A stretch of 64,000 nucleotides of DNA from Serilophus lunatus. Its lineage: Eukaryota > Chordata > Aves > Passeriformes > Eurylaimidae. The notes under the pieces are model-generated. The model was not told where the DNA came from, searched no databases, and saw nothing but the letters and a program-made list of their open reading frames with translations. The position numbers and the translations under genes are program-made. The DNA lies in assembly GCA_013399895.1 (NCBI GenBank), contig VXBA01001688.1, forward strand, positions 8,694-72,693. Reading direction: 5' to 3'. Of the stretch, positions 1 to 9,337 are shown one piece after another. The first letter of the stretch is position 1. Each line of letters begins with the position of its first letter.

Positions 1-500
1 CCCCCGGGGGCGGCCGGGACCACCGGGCCCCCTCGCTGGGCTCCCCATGGCAGCACGGGGCCAGCACGGCCACCGGGGCACTTCTGTAGCAGTGTGGGGG
101 CCGGCAGAGCTACTGCTGACCGCCAGGCACTGGCCACAGTGGCGGAGCGCTTCTGGTGTTACTGCCCTGCAGCCACGGGCACTGGGGCACTGCCGAAAGT
201 CACCCATGGGCAGTAGCCAGCTGGTGCTGGGACCGCTCCGTGCTGGGAGGAACTTGCGGGCTGCAGCCGCCCTGCCGGGAAGGCATGCGTGCGACAGCAG
301 CTGCCTGGCACCCGGCTTTGCTCTGCGAGGGACCCGATCCCACAGCAGCGCCGTGCCTGCCGGCTTCCCCCCCCACCCCGGGGTCGTGACCAGCGCCGGC
401 AGCCAGCCACTGCCCGCCTGGCGTCCCCCGTCACCCGCACAGCTGAGTCGGGGCCCATGGAAAGGCAATCCACGTTTCGGTGAGTCGGGGGGGGGAAGCG
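1..500. promoter_or_regulatory. GC/CpG-rich block, possible CpG island or 5' exon edge
   Basis: The first half-kilobase is strikingly GC-rich and has many CpG dinucleotides, unlike the AT-rich remainder. Several overlapping frames stay open here, which is expected of GC-rich DNA and is not by itself evidence of coding. A splice-donor-like GTGAGT lies at 480-485, with an ATG at 456-458 a short distance upstream on the plus strand, so a first exon ending near 479 is conceivable. None of the translated frames resembles a family I recognise. Alternatives are the margin of a CpG-island promoter for a gene to the left, or a GC-rich repeat. The window edge prevents a decision. Confidence 0.4.
480..485 (+). 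other. splice-donor-like GTGAGT at edge of GC-rich block
   Basis: The hexamer GTGAGT follows CG at the boundary where the GC-rich block passes into a purine- and A-rich tract. It matches the intron side of a vertebrate 5' splice site, but such hexamers are common by chance and no partner acceptor or recognisable exon was found. Confidence 0.2.
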
Positions 501-744
501 AGGGAAGGTTATTAAAGGAAAGGAAAAAAAACAAAAAAACCCCAGGGTTTAAAAGGAAACATCTCCTTTCCCCCGCTCCCTCTAAGAAACCTGCAACCCC
601 CTCCCCTCTCAAACCCCCACACTCTTCCATAGAAGAGATGGGAGCAAAGAGCATCAGCAATATTCAATACAGAATTTGATACATTTCTGAGGGAGATGAT
701 ATGATACTTGTCACAGCAAAATACAAGACCCAATAATGGAATAA
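501..744. other. transition from GC-rich block to AT-rich DNA
   Basis: G-runs near 487-496, A-runs near 526-538 and C-rich tracts near 570-620 pass into ordinary AT-rich sequence. No gene or recognised repeat is visible. Confidence 0.5.
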
Positions 745-908
745 CATAATTTCAGAAATGCTGGGGTTAGAAAGGATCTCTGGAAATCACCTAGTCCAAC
801 TCCATCCCTAAAAGAGGTTTACCTGGAGCAGATTGCACAGGATTGTATCCATGTGGGTTTTGAGTATCTTTAGAGGAGGAGACTCCACAGCCTCTCTGGG
901 CAGTCTGT
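745..908 (-). mobile_element. CR1 LINE 3' end fragment
   Basis: Read on the minus strand, this matches the terminal part of a bird CR1 element: a segment like GGCTGTGGAGTCTCC, then the block corresponding to a degraded CAATCCTGTGCAATCTGCTC, then a GGACTAGGTGATTTCC-type block and a decayed tail. Only the 3' noncoding end is present. On the plus strand the match stops abruptly after CAGTCTGTT at about 908, where different sequence begins. CR1 elements are typically 5' truncated, so this boundary could be an original truncation or the insertion point of the neighbouring LTR-like sequence. Confidence 0.8.
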
Positions 909-919
909 TTTTCTCCCAG

Positions 920-1231
920 TGTGTGGGATTTCTCCCATTGGAGCTGCAGGGTGGTTTGAACGTGCCCTTCTCCTGGGGGTATTCTCTCTCAGTGGGGGTA
1001 CAGGGTGGTACAACGTGGTTCCTCATGTGGGATTTTCTCTTGGTGTGTGAGATTTCTTGTGGTTGTGTGGTGAGTGTGTGTGGTTGGTATTAAGATACAT
1101 AGTTATTTATACATTTATATTTTTTCATTATTATTATTCATATTATATTTTTCTATAATAAATCTTGTATTCACTTAACGAGCTTCTGTTCTGGTTGTTA
1201 AATAATTCTCCCTGCTCTCAAACTGAGACAA
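920..1231 (+). mobile_element. possible solo LTR next to CR1 tail
   Basis: This segment begins TGTGTGGGATTT, contains three related TGTGGGATTT-like motifs (near 920, 1026 and 1046), becomes very AT-rich, carries AATAAA at 1157-1162 and ends near GAGACA. A TG...CA-bounded unit with a late polyadenylation signal suits a solo LTR, and the start abuts the broken CR1. I could not confirm terminal inverted repeats or a target-site duplication, and I do not recognise the family. It may be unique AT-rich DNA. Confidence 0.33.
1157..1162 (+). promoter_or_regulatory. AATAAA polyadenylation signal candidate
   Basis: AATAAA lies about 70 bases before the proposed end of the LTR-like segment. In AT-rich DNA this hexamer is common, so it only weakly supports the LTR reading. 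Confidence 0.25.
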
Positions 1232-2816
1232 CTATACTTGTGTTTCCCCGAAGTAAATTCCTGTTTGTTTTACTCTTCTCTGAGTACCCATCAGTGCTAA
1301 ATTAAACATTTGAGAAAAAATTGTTTTGAAATTATATTACATACCATTTCTGGAAGTAGAATTGGTGTTGGGATAAACCAGCTGGTGATGGAGAAATACA
1401 TAGCAGCTGCAGTGCCTTCCCCAGTTGTGTATACAAAGGCGCTCAGTAAAACTGTCGACCTCTTCAGTTAGTGAATCATTTACATTTCACCTTGGACCTA
1501 ACCTGAAACTCATTTAAGAAGGCCAGATTCTCGTTGGCTTCAATAAGTTGAGAGCAGACTGTTAGCAATCATTACATTTTACTTACCTCTCAGAGTTCTT
1601 TACAGAACTGCAAGATAAATTGATTTCTAAAATAAGGTATCCAAATCAATGCAAAACCCTCCTCAAAATAGTGCAGGTTAAGGAAAATAAGGATTCCTTT
1701 ATCAATAATATTTTTTAAGGAATATTTTGTAGGAACTTCACAGAAATTATGTAGAAACTTTTGTATTTGTTTTATGAAAGCCTAAAAAAATGTATTGCTT
1801 CTATTTCCACTTCTGCTGAGAAAATATTAAAATCAGTTTAGGCTATAATGAATTAGAATCTGAATATTAGAAGCTAAAGAAGGATCATTTAAAAGGCTGT
1901 AATTTCAAGTGACGGTAAGTCAAATGCACTGACAAACCAGAAGTACTTTGATAAATGCACATACACTGCAAAAAATACATATAAATACATTGACCAACCA
2001 AGGATGTATAAACTAAAATTGTATTGTTCGAATTTAGTAAAATGCTGAATTCAGGGGCATGCACAAGAACCTAGAAATTGTTATGAGTTTGGAAAATTCT
2101 TAGCATAGGTGAGAACTGAAGCCTTTACATAGATGATGTTTCTAATTTTTCACAAAATCAACTTGTGAACAGCTTCAAAAATCAGTCTATGAGGCCTTGA
2201 AAGCAAGGTTTCTATGTATATTGCAAATATATAATCCAGAAGTCCCCCCAGTCTTAACTATTCACAATTATGGAGCTGATCCTTTAATAAGGGCATTTAT
2301 TGGTAGTAATAGTGGTAGATACTGTAGTGTTTAGGCAGCTCATTCTTGCAGAGTAGACAGATGTGTTCTCAGGAACAGCAGAATGCCCGCATACACTATG
2401 GGCATTCAGTAGGAACACTTGCAATAATTTATTTACACCATCCTGAAGAAAATGTCCTTAATTTCCTAGTTTGCCTAAGCCTGCTGCAGTGTATCTGAGC
2501 TGTCTCAGTTCTCTCTGTGCATATCCAGTTTTTGAGGTGTGGGCCAAAACAGCATGTCTTAAAAAGGTAATTACCTTGGTAAGGAGCCCAGGAAAACACA
2601 CATATCTCATAAACAGTGCTGTGGCAACAGAAGGGCTTCAGACTCAGCTATCCTCTTGCAAAAGTTCTTTCAGGGATACAAGTTGTACTCCTTAGAAACC
2701 TGGTTTATGTTGTGCTGACAAAAATACTGCCTCTCCTAACATCAGGTACTCTACTTTACACATCTCACTTTACCTACAAGCTGCCTAATAGGTGGAAAAA
2801 GTCATCTCTAGTGGAA
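1232..2816. other. unique AT-rich DNA, no feature seen
   Basis: No gene, RNA gene or recognised repeat is visible. Short open frames near 2471-2822 overlap one another in different frames and resemble nothing known. Confidence 0.6.
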
Positions 2817-2890
2817 TTATAGAATCATAGAATTACTAAGGTTGGAAAAGACCTCTAAGGTCATCAATCAAGACCATTAATCTAACATGA
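2817..2890 (-). mobile_element. short CR1 3' tail
   Basis: The plus strand reads AGAATCATAGAATTACTAAG followed by GTTGGAAAAGACCTCTAAGG, the reverse complement of the CR1 terminus (GGTCTTTTCCAACC-like block then ATTCTATGATTCTA-type tail). About 75 bases survive and no ORF2 sequence is attached, so this is a severely 5'-truncated copy. Confidence 0.8.
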
Positions 2891-3859
2891 AATTCATCCC
2901 AGTCAACAAACAAACAATAATAAAACTAGAGTTGTGATTGGGAAAATATTGGGGGGTTATCAATTTTTACTAATAAATCTTCCCTATTTTGACTAATTTT
3001 TAATCTTTTAGCTATAAAATATTAATAAATATAATTATGAATAAATGGTCTAGCCCAATTTATTTGTCACTCTGTTCTCTGGAATTTTCAGGTGATTTAT
3101 AACTCCCATGGTTCCCCTTTTGAAGTGAACCTTCCGGAATTTGTCAGCTTATTCACCTTCCCGTGAAGTAAACAAGCAACACTGAGCTCCAACACAGACC
3201 TCAGTAACAACTTGAAGACATCTGGGCTTCTATATGTAGTTTTGCCCCAGAAATGTGTGAGCCCACATCTACCTGTCTCTAAAACAGAGAAAAGTTACAC
3301 TCTATAGATGCAAAATTTAAGAGAAGAAATGTGGTAATTTGATATTTGTTTCAACTTGTTCCATTAGGAACACATTTTCTCCATGTATTACATCTCGGAG
3401 GGATGTACACTAACATATACATTAAACTATACAGCTTAGCTATGTTTAAGAGTCTGTTTTAAAAATTATGCAAAAAAGATGTGGAGAAGAGGAATTCATA
3501 AGCATGCCATAATATCATTTAATGCTACTTCCTTGCTTTCTTCCCTTCGAGCACAATTCTGTTGTAATACTTTTCAATTAAACATGTTTCAGGGATTTCA
3601 GAAGAAAATAATTTAATTTTTTAATTGTTTAATTGTTTTCCCCTTTTTTAATAGGAAACATGCCATGTGAGCATCGTTCTTGGTTTTCTTTACTATCAGA
3701 AGGGGTTTTTAATGGGCCTCATGCCACCATGTGTGGAGCAGAAGGGGATGTGAGCCTTGAACAGGTGGCAGCATTGCATCCCAGGCACCACCTGGGAAGT
3801 GTCTGGTAAGCAAGATCTGGCGTGGTGTGCTGCTGCTTTAAGGCCACTCTTCCTTCCTC
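2891..3859. other. unique AT-rich DNA, no feature seen
   Basis: AT-rich sequence with T-rich runs near 3615-3652. Slightly less AT-rich after 3700. The next CR1 may begin a little before 3860, but I cannot support homology upstream of that point. Confidence 0.55.
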
Positions 3860-4545
3860 TTGGCAGTCCACAAATGGAAACTATGACAGTTATGCAGCAG
3901 AAAAGCTATGATATAGTCAGCACCACGGAATCATGATTGGATGACTCGCATGACTGAAGTGCTGCAACAGATGGCTATAAACCCTTCAGATGGGGTAGCC
4001 AAGAAAGAAGAGGCAGTGGGGTAGCCCTGTGTGTTAGGAAGTGTTTTGATTGCCTAGAGATTAATGATGGTAACAATTAAAGTCAAATGCTTATGGGTGA
4101 GGATCAGGAGGAAGATATCCTCATGGGAATTTGTTGTAGACCACGCAACCAGAATGAAAAGGCAGATGAAACACTCCATGAGCAGCTGGAGAAGACTTGC
4201 AATTGCTGGCCTTTGTTCTCTTGGGAGACAAGGTTCCCCATATTCTTGGAGGAAACAGCGACCTTCTGCTCTACTTAAACATGCACAAGTCTACGGGGCC
4301 AGATGGCATCCACCAAAGGGAACTTAGGGAGCTAGTGGGACGGCTCTCCAAACCCCTTTCCATCATTTGCTAGCAATCCTGGCTAACAAGGAGGGGACAA
4401 GTGGCTGGAAGTGAAAACCTCCTCTGGAAGCATTCAGAAAAGCTGTAGATGTCATGCTTAGAGACATGGTTTATTAGTGGACTTGGCAGTGCTGGGTTAA
4501 TGGCTGGACCTGATGATCTTAGGGGTCTTTTCCAATCTTGATCAT
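3860..4545 (+). mobile_element. internally deleted CR1 LINE
   Basis: Three separate parts of a CR1 element are joined in the correct order. First comes the ORF2 endonuclease region (about 3865-4255), readable as YDIVSTTES, LDDSHD, ATDGYKPFRW, GVALCVRKCFDCLEIND, ILMGICCRPRNQNEKADE and a decayed GDFN-like segment. Next, after a jump, is the start of the reverse-transcriptase region (about 4282-4385), readable as KSTGPDGIHQRELRELVGRL and PLSIIC. Last is the 3' noncoding end (about 4425-4545) ending GACCTGATGATCTTAGGGGT and CTTTTCCAATC. The linker and nearly all of the reverse transcriptase are missing. Stops and frameshifts interrupt every part. Confidence 0.85.
3865..4385 (+). pseudogene. CR1 ORF2 endonuclease/RT fragment, broken
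   Basis: This is the coding remnant within the deleted CR1. ORF2 of CR1 normally encodes an apurinic-like endonuclease that nicks target DNA, followed by a reverse transcriptase that copies the RNA at the nick. Here the endonuclease is decayed: a stop replaces a Trp in the TETWWDDSHDW-like segment, and the GDFN motif is corrupted near 4235. It is joined directly to the conserved STGPDGIH segment that precedes RT motifs. The catalytic RT palm is absent. It cannot encode a working protein. Confidence 0.75.
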
Positions 4546-4720
4546 AGAATCACAGAATCATAAAAGTTGGAGAAGACCTTCAAGATCTGTCCTTTGACCT
4601 AATACCACTAAAACCACCAAATCGTGAAGTGTAGTACCATGTCTGTTCGTATTTTTGAATGGTTCCAACATGTGACTGCAACATTTCCCTGGGGATCCTA
4701 TTCCATAATGATTCTGTTAC
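4546..4720 (-). mobile_element. CR1 3' end, tail to tail with preceding CR1
   Basis: The plus strand runs CATAGAATCACAGAATCATA then GTTGGAGAAGACCTTCAAGA, which is a minus-strand CR1 tail. Further on, TTTTTGAATGGTTCCAACAT and CCCTGGGGATCCTATTCC match the decayed region upstream of the CR1 tail (the CACCTCCCTGGGCAGCCTATTCC-like block). The copy faces the plus-strand CR1 immediately to its left with no clear spacer, so the two 3' ends meet. Confidence 0.75.
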
Positions 4721-7016
4721 TCTACAATTGCTGTACCTTAACTTTTTCTGCATGAAATGAGAGGTGCTTTTGTTTTTATGTTGCACAATATAGTGAAAAA
4801 GAGAAAGATTTTTCACTTTCAACTTTTTAACAGTAAGAAAAATCTCATGGCTTCTCCTTGAATCTACCACGGCAGTCCTCTGACGATGCAGTTTCAGTAA
4901 GAAATGTTGTGAAAAACTCTCTGAACCCCTCTAATAGTGAAAAACTTTCACCTGTTAAGATAAAACTTCAAATGTTAAAGTAAAATCGGTGTATGATAAA
5001 AGGCTATGCTTAAACAAAAGTGAAATACTGAAAAATTTAGTGATGTTCTTTGCATTCAGGAGCAGTTTTGAGGTGATTTTTCACCTTCCTTGTGAATAGA
5101 ACGGTCTAGTCCTTAACCAGCTATCGCCTCCTATTTTTATGACTCTTCCGCTAATAGTTAACAGAGAGTTGCTGTTTCTCATACTGCAATTTCACTCTGA
5201 CATTGCCATTATATTCTGAAGAAAGTATGAATCTCTTGCTACCTCATTTTCAGCAACAAAACCATAGTTGTTCATCACTATGGCAACAGCTGCCCCAGCC
5301 CAGCTTAATAGGGTGCTTGTCTAGACAGCATTAAACGTATCTGCACTTATGTGTGTCTGATTTTAGCATCCAGGTGTGAAGAGAGTGGGATAAAGGGAAG
5401 AGAGGCAATAGAAAATGTATTAGTAGAAGATTAAAAGCTTTTCAGAAGCTCTCACACTTTACATGTGAGTTTTTAGTTCTGGAGACTTTTCCAGGAATGT
5501 GGTGCTAAAATGTGTTCCTCACTCAGGACACATGGATTTATACAAGTGCATGAAAGAATTTCAAACTGATTTCTAATTGAACCGATTAAGGGTCACCACA
5601 ACCTGTTGCTAAGAGGCAGAAGTCCATTTCCTCTTATGAAAAGGATGATGTGTCTGAAACTGAGCAAGGTTAGCAGATCTTAGCAAAGACCTGAGGAAAG
5701 TCTTATTTCTAATTCAGATCTGCTGATTGGATCAAGGTGGAAACAGAACAAAACACTCCACCAGCACTGTCCATGTCCCTGTCATGAGAGACCCCTTGGA
5801 AAGGAACAGTTTCCTCTTAGGCAGTGAAGAAGCTACGCTTGTAGATCAAGAGAACCATAAGACTTTGACTGGGTGCAATCTGTATAAACAGAATTTACAC
5901 ACCAAGAAATGACACTTCAGTCACTCTGTAACTTTTACAAATTTCTACAGCTCAGCAAATACTTAGGCAATAAAAGAGAACCATATTTTGAGCACTTTTC
6001 ATTCACTCTCATAACCTGTATTTCACAGTGAAAGAGGGAAAAGACTTATATTCAGTTAGGATACGAAAGACAGAGATTTGATTTCCTAGTATTTCCTCCC
6101 CAGAAAGTATCTCAAACAACATGCTACAGCATGTTCGAGGATGCTGAACTATCAGTGTGTGGTTTCAGGAATTGCCCTTATTTCAGTACACAGACTAGAG
6201 CAAGTCCAGCTGAAATCCAGGTGATGACCAACCCATGCTGTTTCCCCCTAAACAACATATAAGCAGACATCCTTCCCCCTCACCTGCTCCCACTGTGCAT
6301 GATACAAGAAAATACCCCCTGAGCCATTACAAATTGTGTTGAGATGTTCTTCTGAAGGACAGGCATCAGCCTTCTAGCTGGCACTAAGTGAGAGTGAAAT
6401 ACAGAAGTATTCAGAATCAATTCAGGGACAATGTCTGCTGGCAAACAGGCTCTTCACAGGAAAAGTTAGAGATGAGTGTTCCAGCTGCTTTTGCCGCCAA
6501 CACACTGTTAGTGTGTTGTGGGGCTGACTTGTTGCCAGAACTCCTCAAAAAGAGAGCATCTTCCTTTGAAGAGAAGACAGTTAATATTAGTAGACATATA
6601 TATGCAATATAGTCCTAATGCCACCTTTTCTCGACAGACTATTACTGAATCCATGAGAAAATACTCTCCCTGTGAGAATACAACTAGTTCCCACCTCCTT
6701 ATTTGAAATAGTGCGTAGATGCTGAGAAGACGCAGTTTGCCCCTTCTGAAACATACTGGGTAGGTTGAGAGAAAAGACTGAAGGTGACAGCTTTTAACAA
6801 AAACCGTGTAACGTGATCATATATCCACTGTAATATAGACATTTGCCCATTTTACAGCTATCCCAAACTCATGCTCATGAATTATATCGTGTTCACATGT
6901 TGTAAGTCAGTATCCCACTATAACTTCAGCAGAGTTTTGTTATATCCTTCCATCTACTTGGCTCAGCATCATTCACAATAAAGCATCTGACCATTCCAAA
7001 GAGTTATATTCTTTAA
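4721..7016. other. unique AT-rich DNA, no feature seen
   Basis: No gene or repeat recognised. Open frames up to about 75 codons overlap in different frames and resemble nothing known. Confidence 0.55.
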
Positions 7017-7050
7017 CTCATTCATCCATTCATTAATTCATTCATTCCAT
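7017..7050. repeat. imperfect (ATTC)n microsatellite
   Basis: About eight ATTC/ATCC units run from CTCATTCATCCATTC to TTCATTCCAT. Short, imperfect tetranucleotide repeat. Confidence 0.85.
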
Positions 7051-7255
7051 AAATATGAGGAAATGCTAATCAAAACACCTGTATATTATATTTTATAGTT
7101 GAAAAATATCGCTAGAGCCTCAACTGGAAGCTGAAAAACAGAGTTCCAATTTTCAATAAGGGCATGAAGGATTGTGGCAGCTGGGGAGTTTCAGACCCCC
7201 CTGGGACACACATGAAAGAACAAGTCACAAGCCATGCAGTTCCAGGGGGATCCAA
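7051..7255. other. flank beyond truncated 3' side of CR1
   Basis: Between the ATTC repeat and the CR1 body is about 200 bases without the expected CR1 C-terminal coding region, 3' noncoding region or octamer tail. I do not recognise it. It could be another repeat or host DNA joined by deletion. Confidence 0.45.
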
Positions 7256-7257
7256 AA

Positions 7258-8291
7258 CATAATAACTTCCTTAGTCCTACTGGCAACACTATTCTTGATG
7301 CAGGCCAGGATGCCATTGACCTTCTTGGCCACCTGGGCACACTGCTGGCTCATATTCAGTTTCCTATCAACCAGCACCCCCAAGTCCCTCTCTGCCTGGG
7401 CATCCTCCAGCCACACCATCCCCAGTCTATAACTCTGCATGGGGTTATAGTGGCCAAAGTGTAAAACCTGGCACTTAGATTTTTAAACCTCATACTATTG
7501 GATTCAACCCACCTATCCTGCTTGTCAAGGTCTCTCTGCAGAGCCCTCCTATCCTCTAGCAGATTGACACTCATTCCGAACTTGGTGTCATCCACAAACT
7601 TACTAACAATGGATTCCATCCCCTCGTCCAGATCATCAATAAAGATAATGAACCAAACCGGCCCCAACGCTGAACCCTGGGGGACCCTGGTGTTGACCGG
7701 CCTCCAACTGGACGTGACACAGTTCACCACCACTCTCTGAGCTCGGCCATCCAGCCAATTCTTAACCCAGGACGGAGTAAACCTGTCTAAGCCAGAATCC
7801 ACCAGTATCACTAGGAGTTTACTATGGGAGATGGTATCAAAGGCTTTGCAAAAATCAAGGTAAACTACATCCACAATTTTCCCCTCATCAATCGGATGAG
7901 TTACCTGATCATAAAAGGAAACTAGGTTGGTTAAGCAGGATCTTCCCCTCCTGAATCCATGCTGACTAGATCTGATCCCCTTACTATCCTGTAGATGCAG
8001 CGTAATTTCCCTTAAGATGATTCACTCCATAATTTTCCCTGGTACCGAGGTCAGGCTGACAGGTCTATAATTCCCTGGATTCTCCTTCTTGCCCTTCTTA
8101 CAGATAGGTGCCGCATTGGCCAACTTCCAATCATCTGGAACCTCTCCAGTAAGCCAAGACTGTAGAAAGATGATGGAAAGAGGCCTAGCAAGCACATCTG
8201 CCAGCTCTCTCAGCACCCTAGGATGAAACCCATCAGGTCCCATAGACTTATGAGGATCCAGGTGGGACAGCAAGTCTCTAACATCTTCCAC
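7258..8291 (-). pseudogene. CR1 ORF2 reverse transcriptase, broken
   Basis: Order of motifs on the minus strand: MGPDGFHPRVLRELADVLAR, PLSIIFLQSWLTGEVPDDWK, GNYRPVSLTSVPGKIME, then an in-frame TGA at 8022-8024, SSQHGFRRGRSC, VYLDFCKAFDTISH, NTRVPQGSALGP and the catalytic FVDD near 7587-7598 (the YxDD box of retrotransposon polymerases). A frameshift near 7485 then moves the thumb region to another frame, where GMVWLEDAQAERDLGVLVDR is readable before the sequence leaves CR1 near 7260. The enzyme would copy element RNA at the nicked target in an active LINE. This copy is inactivated by the stop, frameshifts and both truncations. Confidence 0.85.
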
Positions 8292-8792
8292 CTGGATCGT
8301 AGGGGGCTACACTGTTCCCTATCTGTATCAACTAGTTTAAGCAACCACTTGTCCTGTAGACCATCAGTTTTACTATTAAAAACAGAGGGAAAGAAGGTAT
8401 TGAGTACCTCTGCCTTTTCCTCATCTTCAATTACTATATTCTCTTCCTTATTTAATAAAGAATGGAGATTGTCTTTATCCTTCCTTTTACCATTAGTGTA
8501 TTTATAGAAACACTTTTTATTATCCTTAACAGAGGTAGCCAAATTTAGCTCAAACTGGGCCTTCACTTCCCTAATTCTTTTTTTACATGGCCTAACAACA
8601 TCCTTAAACATTGCCTGGGACACCTCTCCTTCTTTCCAAAGGTGGTACATCCCCTTCTTTTTCCTTAATTAATTCAAAAGCTCCTTACCCATCCAGCCTG
8701 GCTGTCTGCCCCTATGGCTTTTCTTATGGCACATCGGCACAGCCTGTTCCTGTGCCTTCAAGATCTCAGCCTTGAAGTACATCCAGCCTTCC
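8292..8792 (-). pseudogene. CR1 ORF2 linker between endonuclease and RT
   Basis: An open stretch from 8650 down to about 8300 reads WKEGEVSQAMFKDVVRPCKK, then RIREVKAQFELNLATSVKDN, YKYTNGKRKDKDNLHSLLNK and AEVLNTFFPSVF. These are typical of the CR1 segment joining the endonuclease to the reverse transcriptase. The part at 8650-8790 resembles the segment at 62550-62690, sharing the 20-mer at 8676-8695. A frameshift near 8300 separates it from the reverse transcriptase. Confidence 0.75.
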
Positions 8793-9337
8793 TTAACTTT
8801 TGTTACTAAGGACAGTCTCCCAGGGTACTCTACTAGTTAACTCTTTAAATAAGCCAAAGTCTGCCATCTGGAAGTCCAGCATGGAGGTTTTGTGGAATCC
8901 TCTCCTTGTTTCACTTTTTATAGAAAACTCTATTATTTCATGGTCACTGGATCCCAGGCAGCCTCCAACCACCACATTCTCAACAAGCCCTTCCCTGTTA
9001 GTGAACAGTAAGTCAAGAACAGCCTTGCCTCTGGTAGGTTCACTAACTAGCTGTGACAGGAAGCAGGCCTCAATACATTCCAAGAACCTTCTGGACTGCC
9101 TCCTCTCTGCCGTATTGAGTTCCCAGCAAATATCTGGGAGGTTGAAGTCTCCTATGAGAACAAGGGCTGGCAAACTTGAGCGATCCTCAAGTAATAGATC
9201 TATAATAAGAGTAAAAGATCTATGTCTTCCTCCTGGTTGGGTGGCCTATAGCAGACTCCAATCACAATGTCAGCTTTGTTAGCTGCACCAATAAAAGTGT
9301 CTACATGGTACAAGTCACTCTCATGAACCCAAGTTAA
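8793..9337 (-). pseudogene. CR1 ORF2 endonuclease C-terminal half
   Basis: The translated segment holds the exonuclease-endonuclease-phosphatase signature of LINE endonucleases: GDFN with its Asp near 9147-9149, and GSSDH with its His near 8940-8942, about 70 residues further on. In working enzymes these residues coordinate metal and act in phosphodiester cleavage at the target site. The N-terminal half is lost by 5' truncation. The frame is open from 9173 to 8793. Upstream of that, IGVCYRPPNQEED is followed by a stop and frame change in a leucine-rich stretch near 9200, so it is broken. Confidence 0.8.

Larger units (their letters stand above)
7256..9337 (-). mobile_element. CR1 LINE body, truncated at both ends
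   Basis: This 2.1 kb minus-strand CR1 is the largest in the window. Reading from 9337 downward it contains the endonuclease C-half (WVHESDLYHVDTFIGAANKA, then IVIGVCYRPPNQEED, GDFNLPDICWELN, GSSDHEIIEF), the linker region, the reverse transcriptase (KSMGPDGFHPRVLRELADVL, NYRPVSLT, SSQHGFRRGRSCLTNLVSFY, VDVVYLDFCKAFDT, VPQGSALGP, FVDD) and post-RT sequence ending LNMSQQCAQVAKKVNGILAC and KEVI at about 7263. The 5' truncation at 9337 is usual for CR1. The loss of the ERVQRRAT region, 3' noncoding part and tail at the other end is not, and suggests a later deletion or rearrangement. Confidence 0.9.

Noticed and set aside
47..679. 210-codon plus-strand open frame across the GC-rich block
   Set aside because: GC-rich DNA depletes stop codons; several other frames are open as well, and the translation has no recognisable domain. 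Kept only as a possible exon/CpG island.
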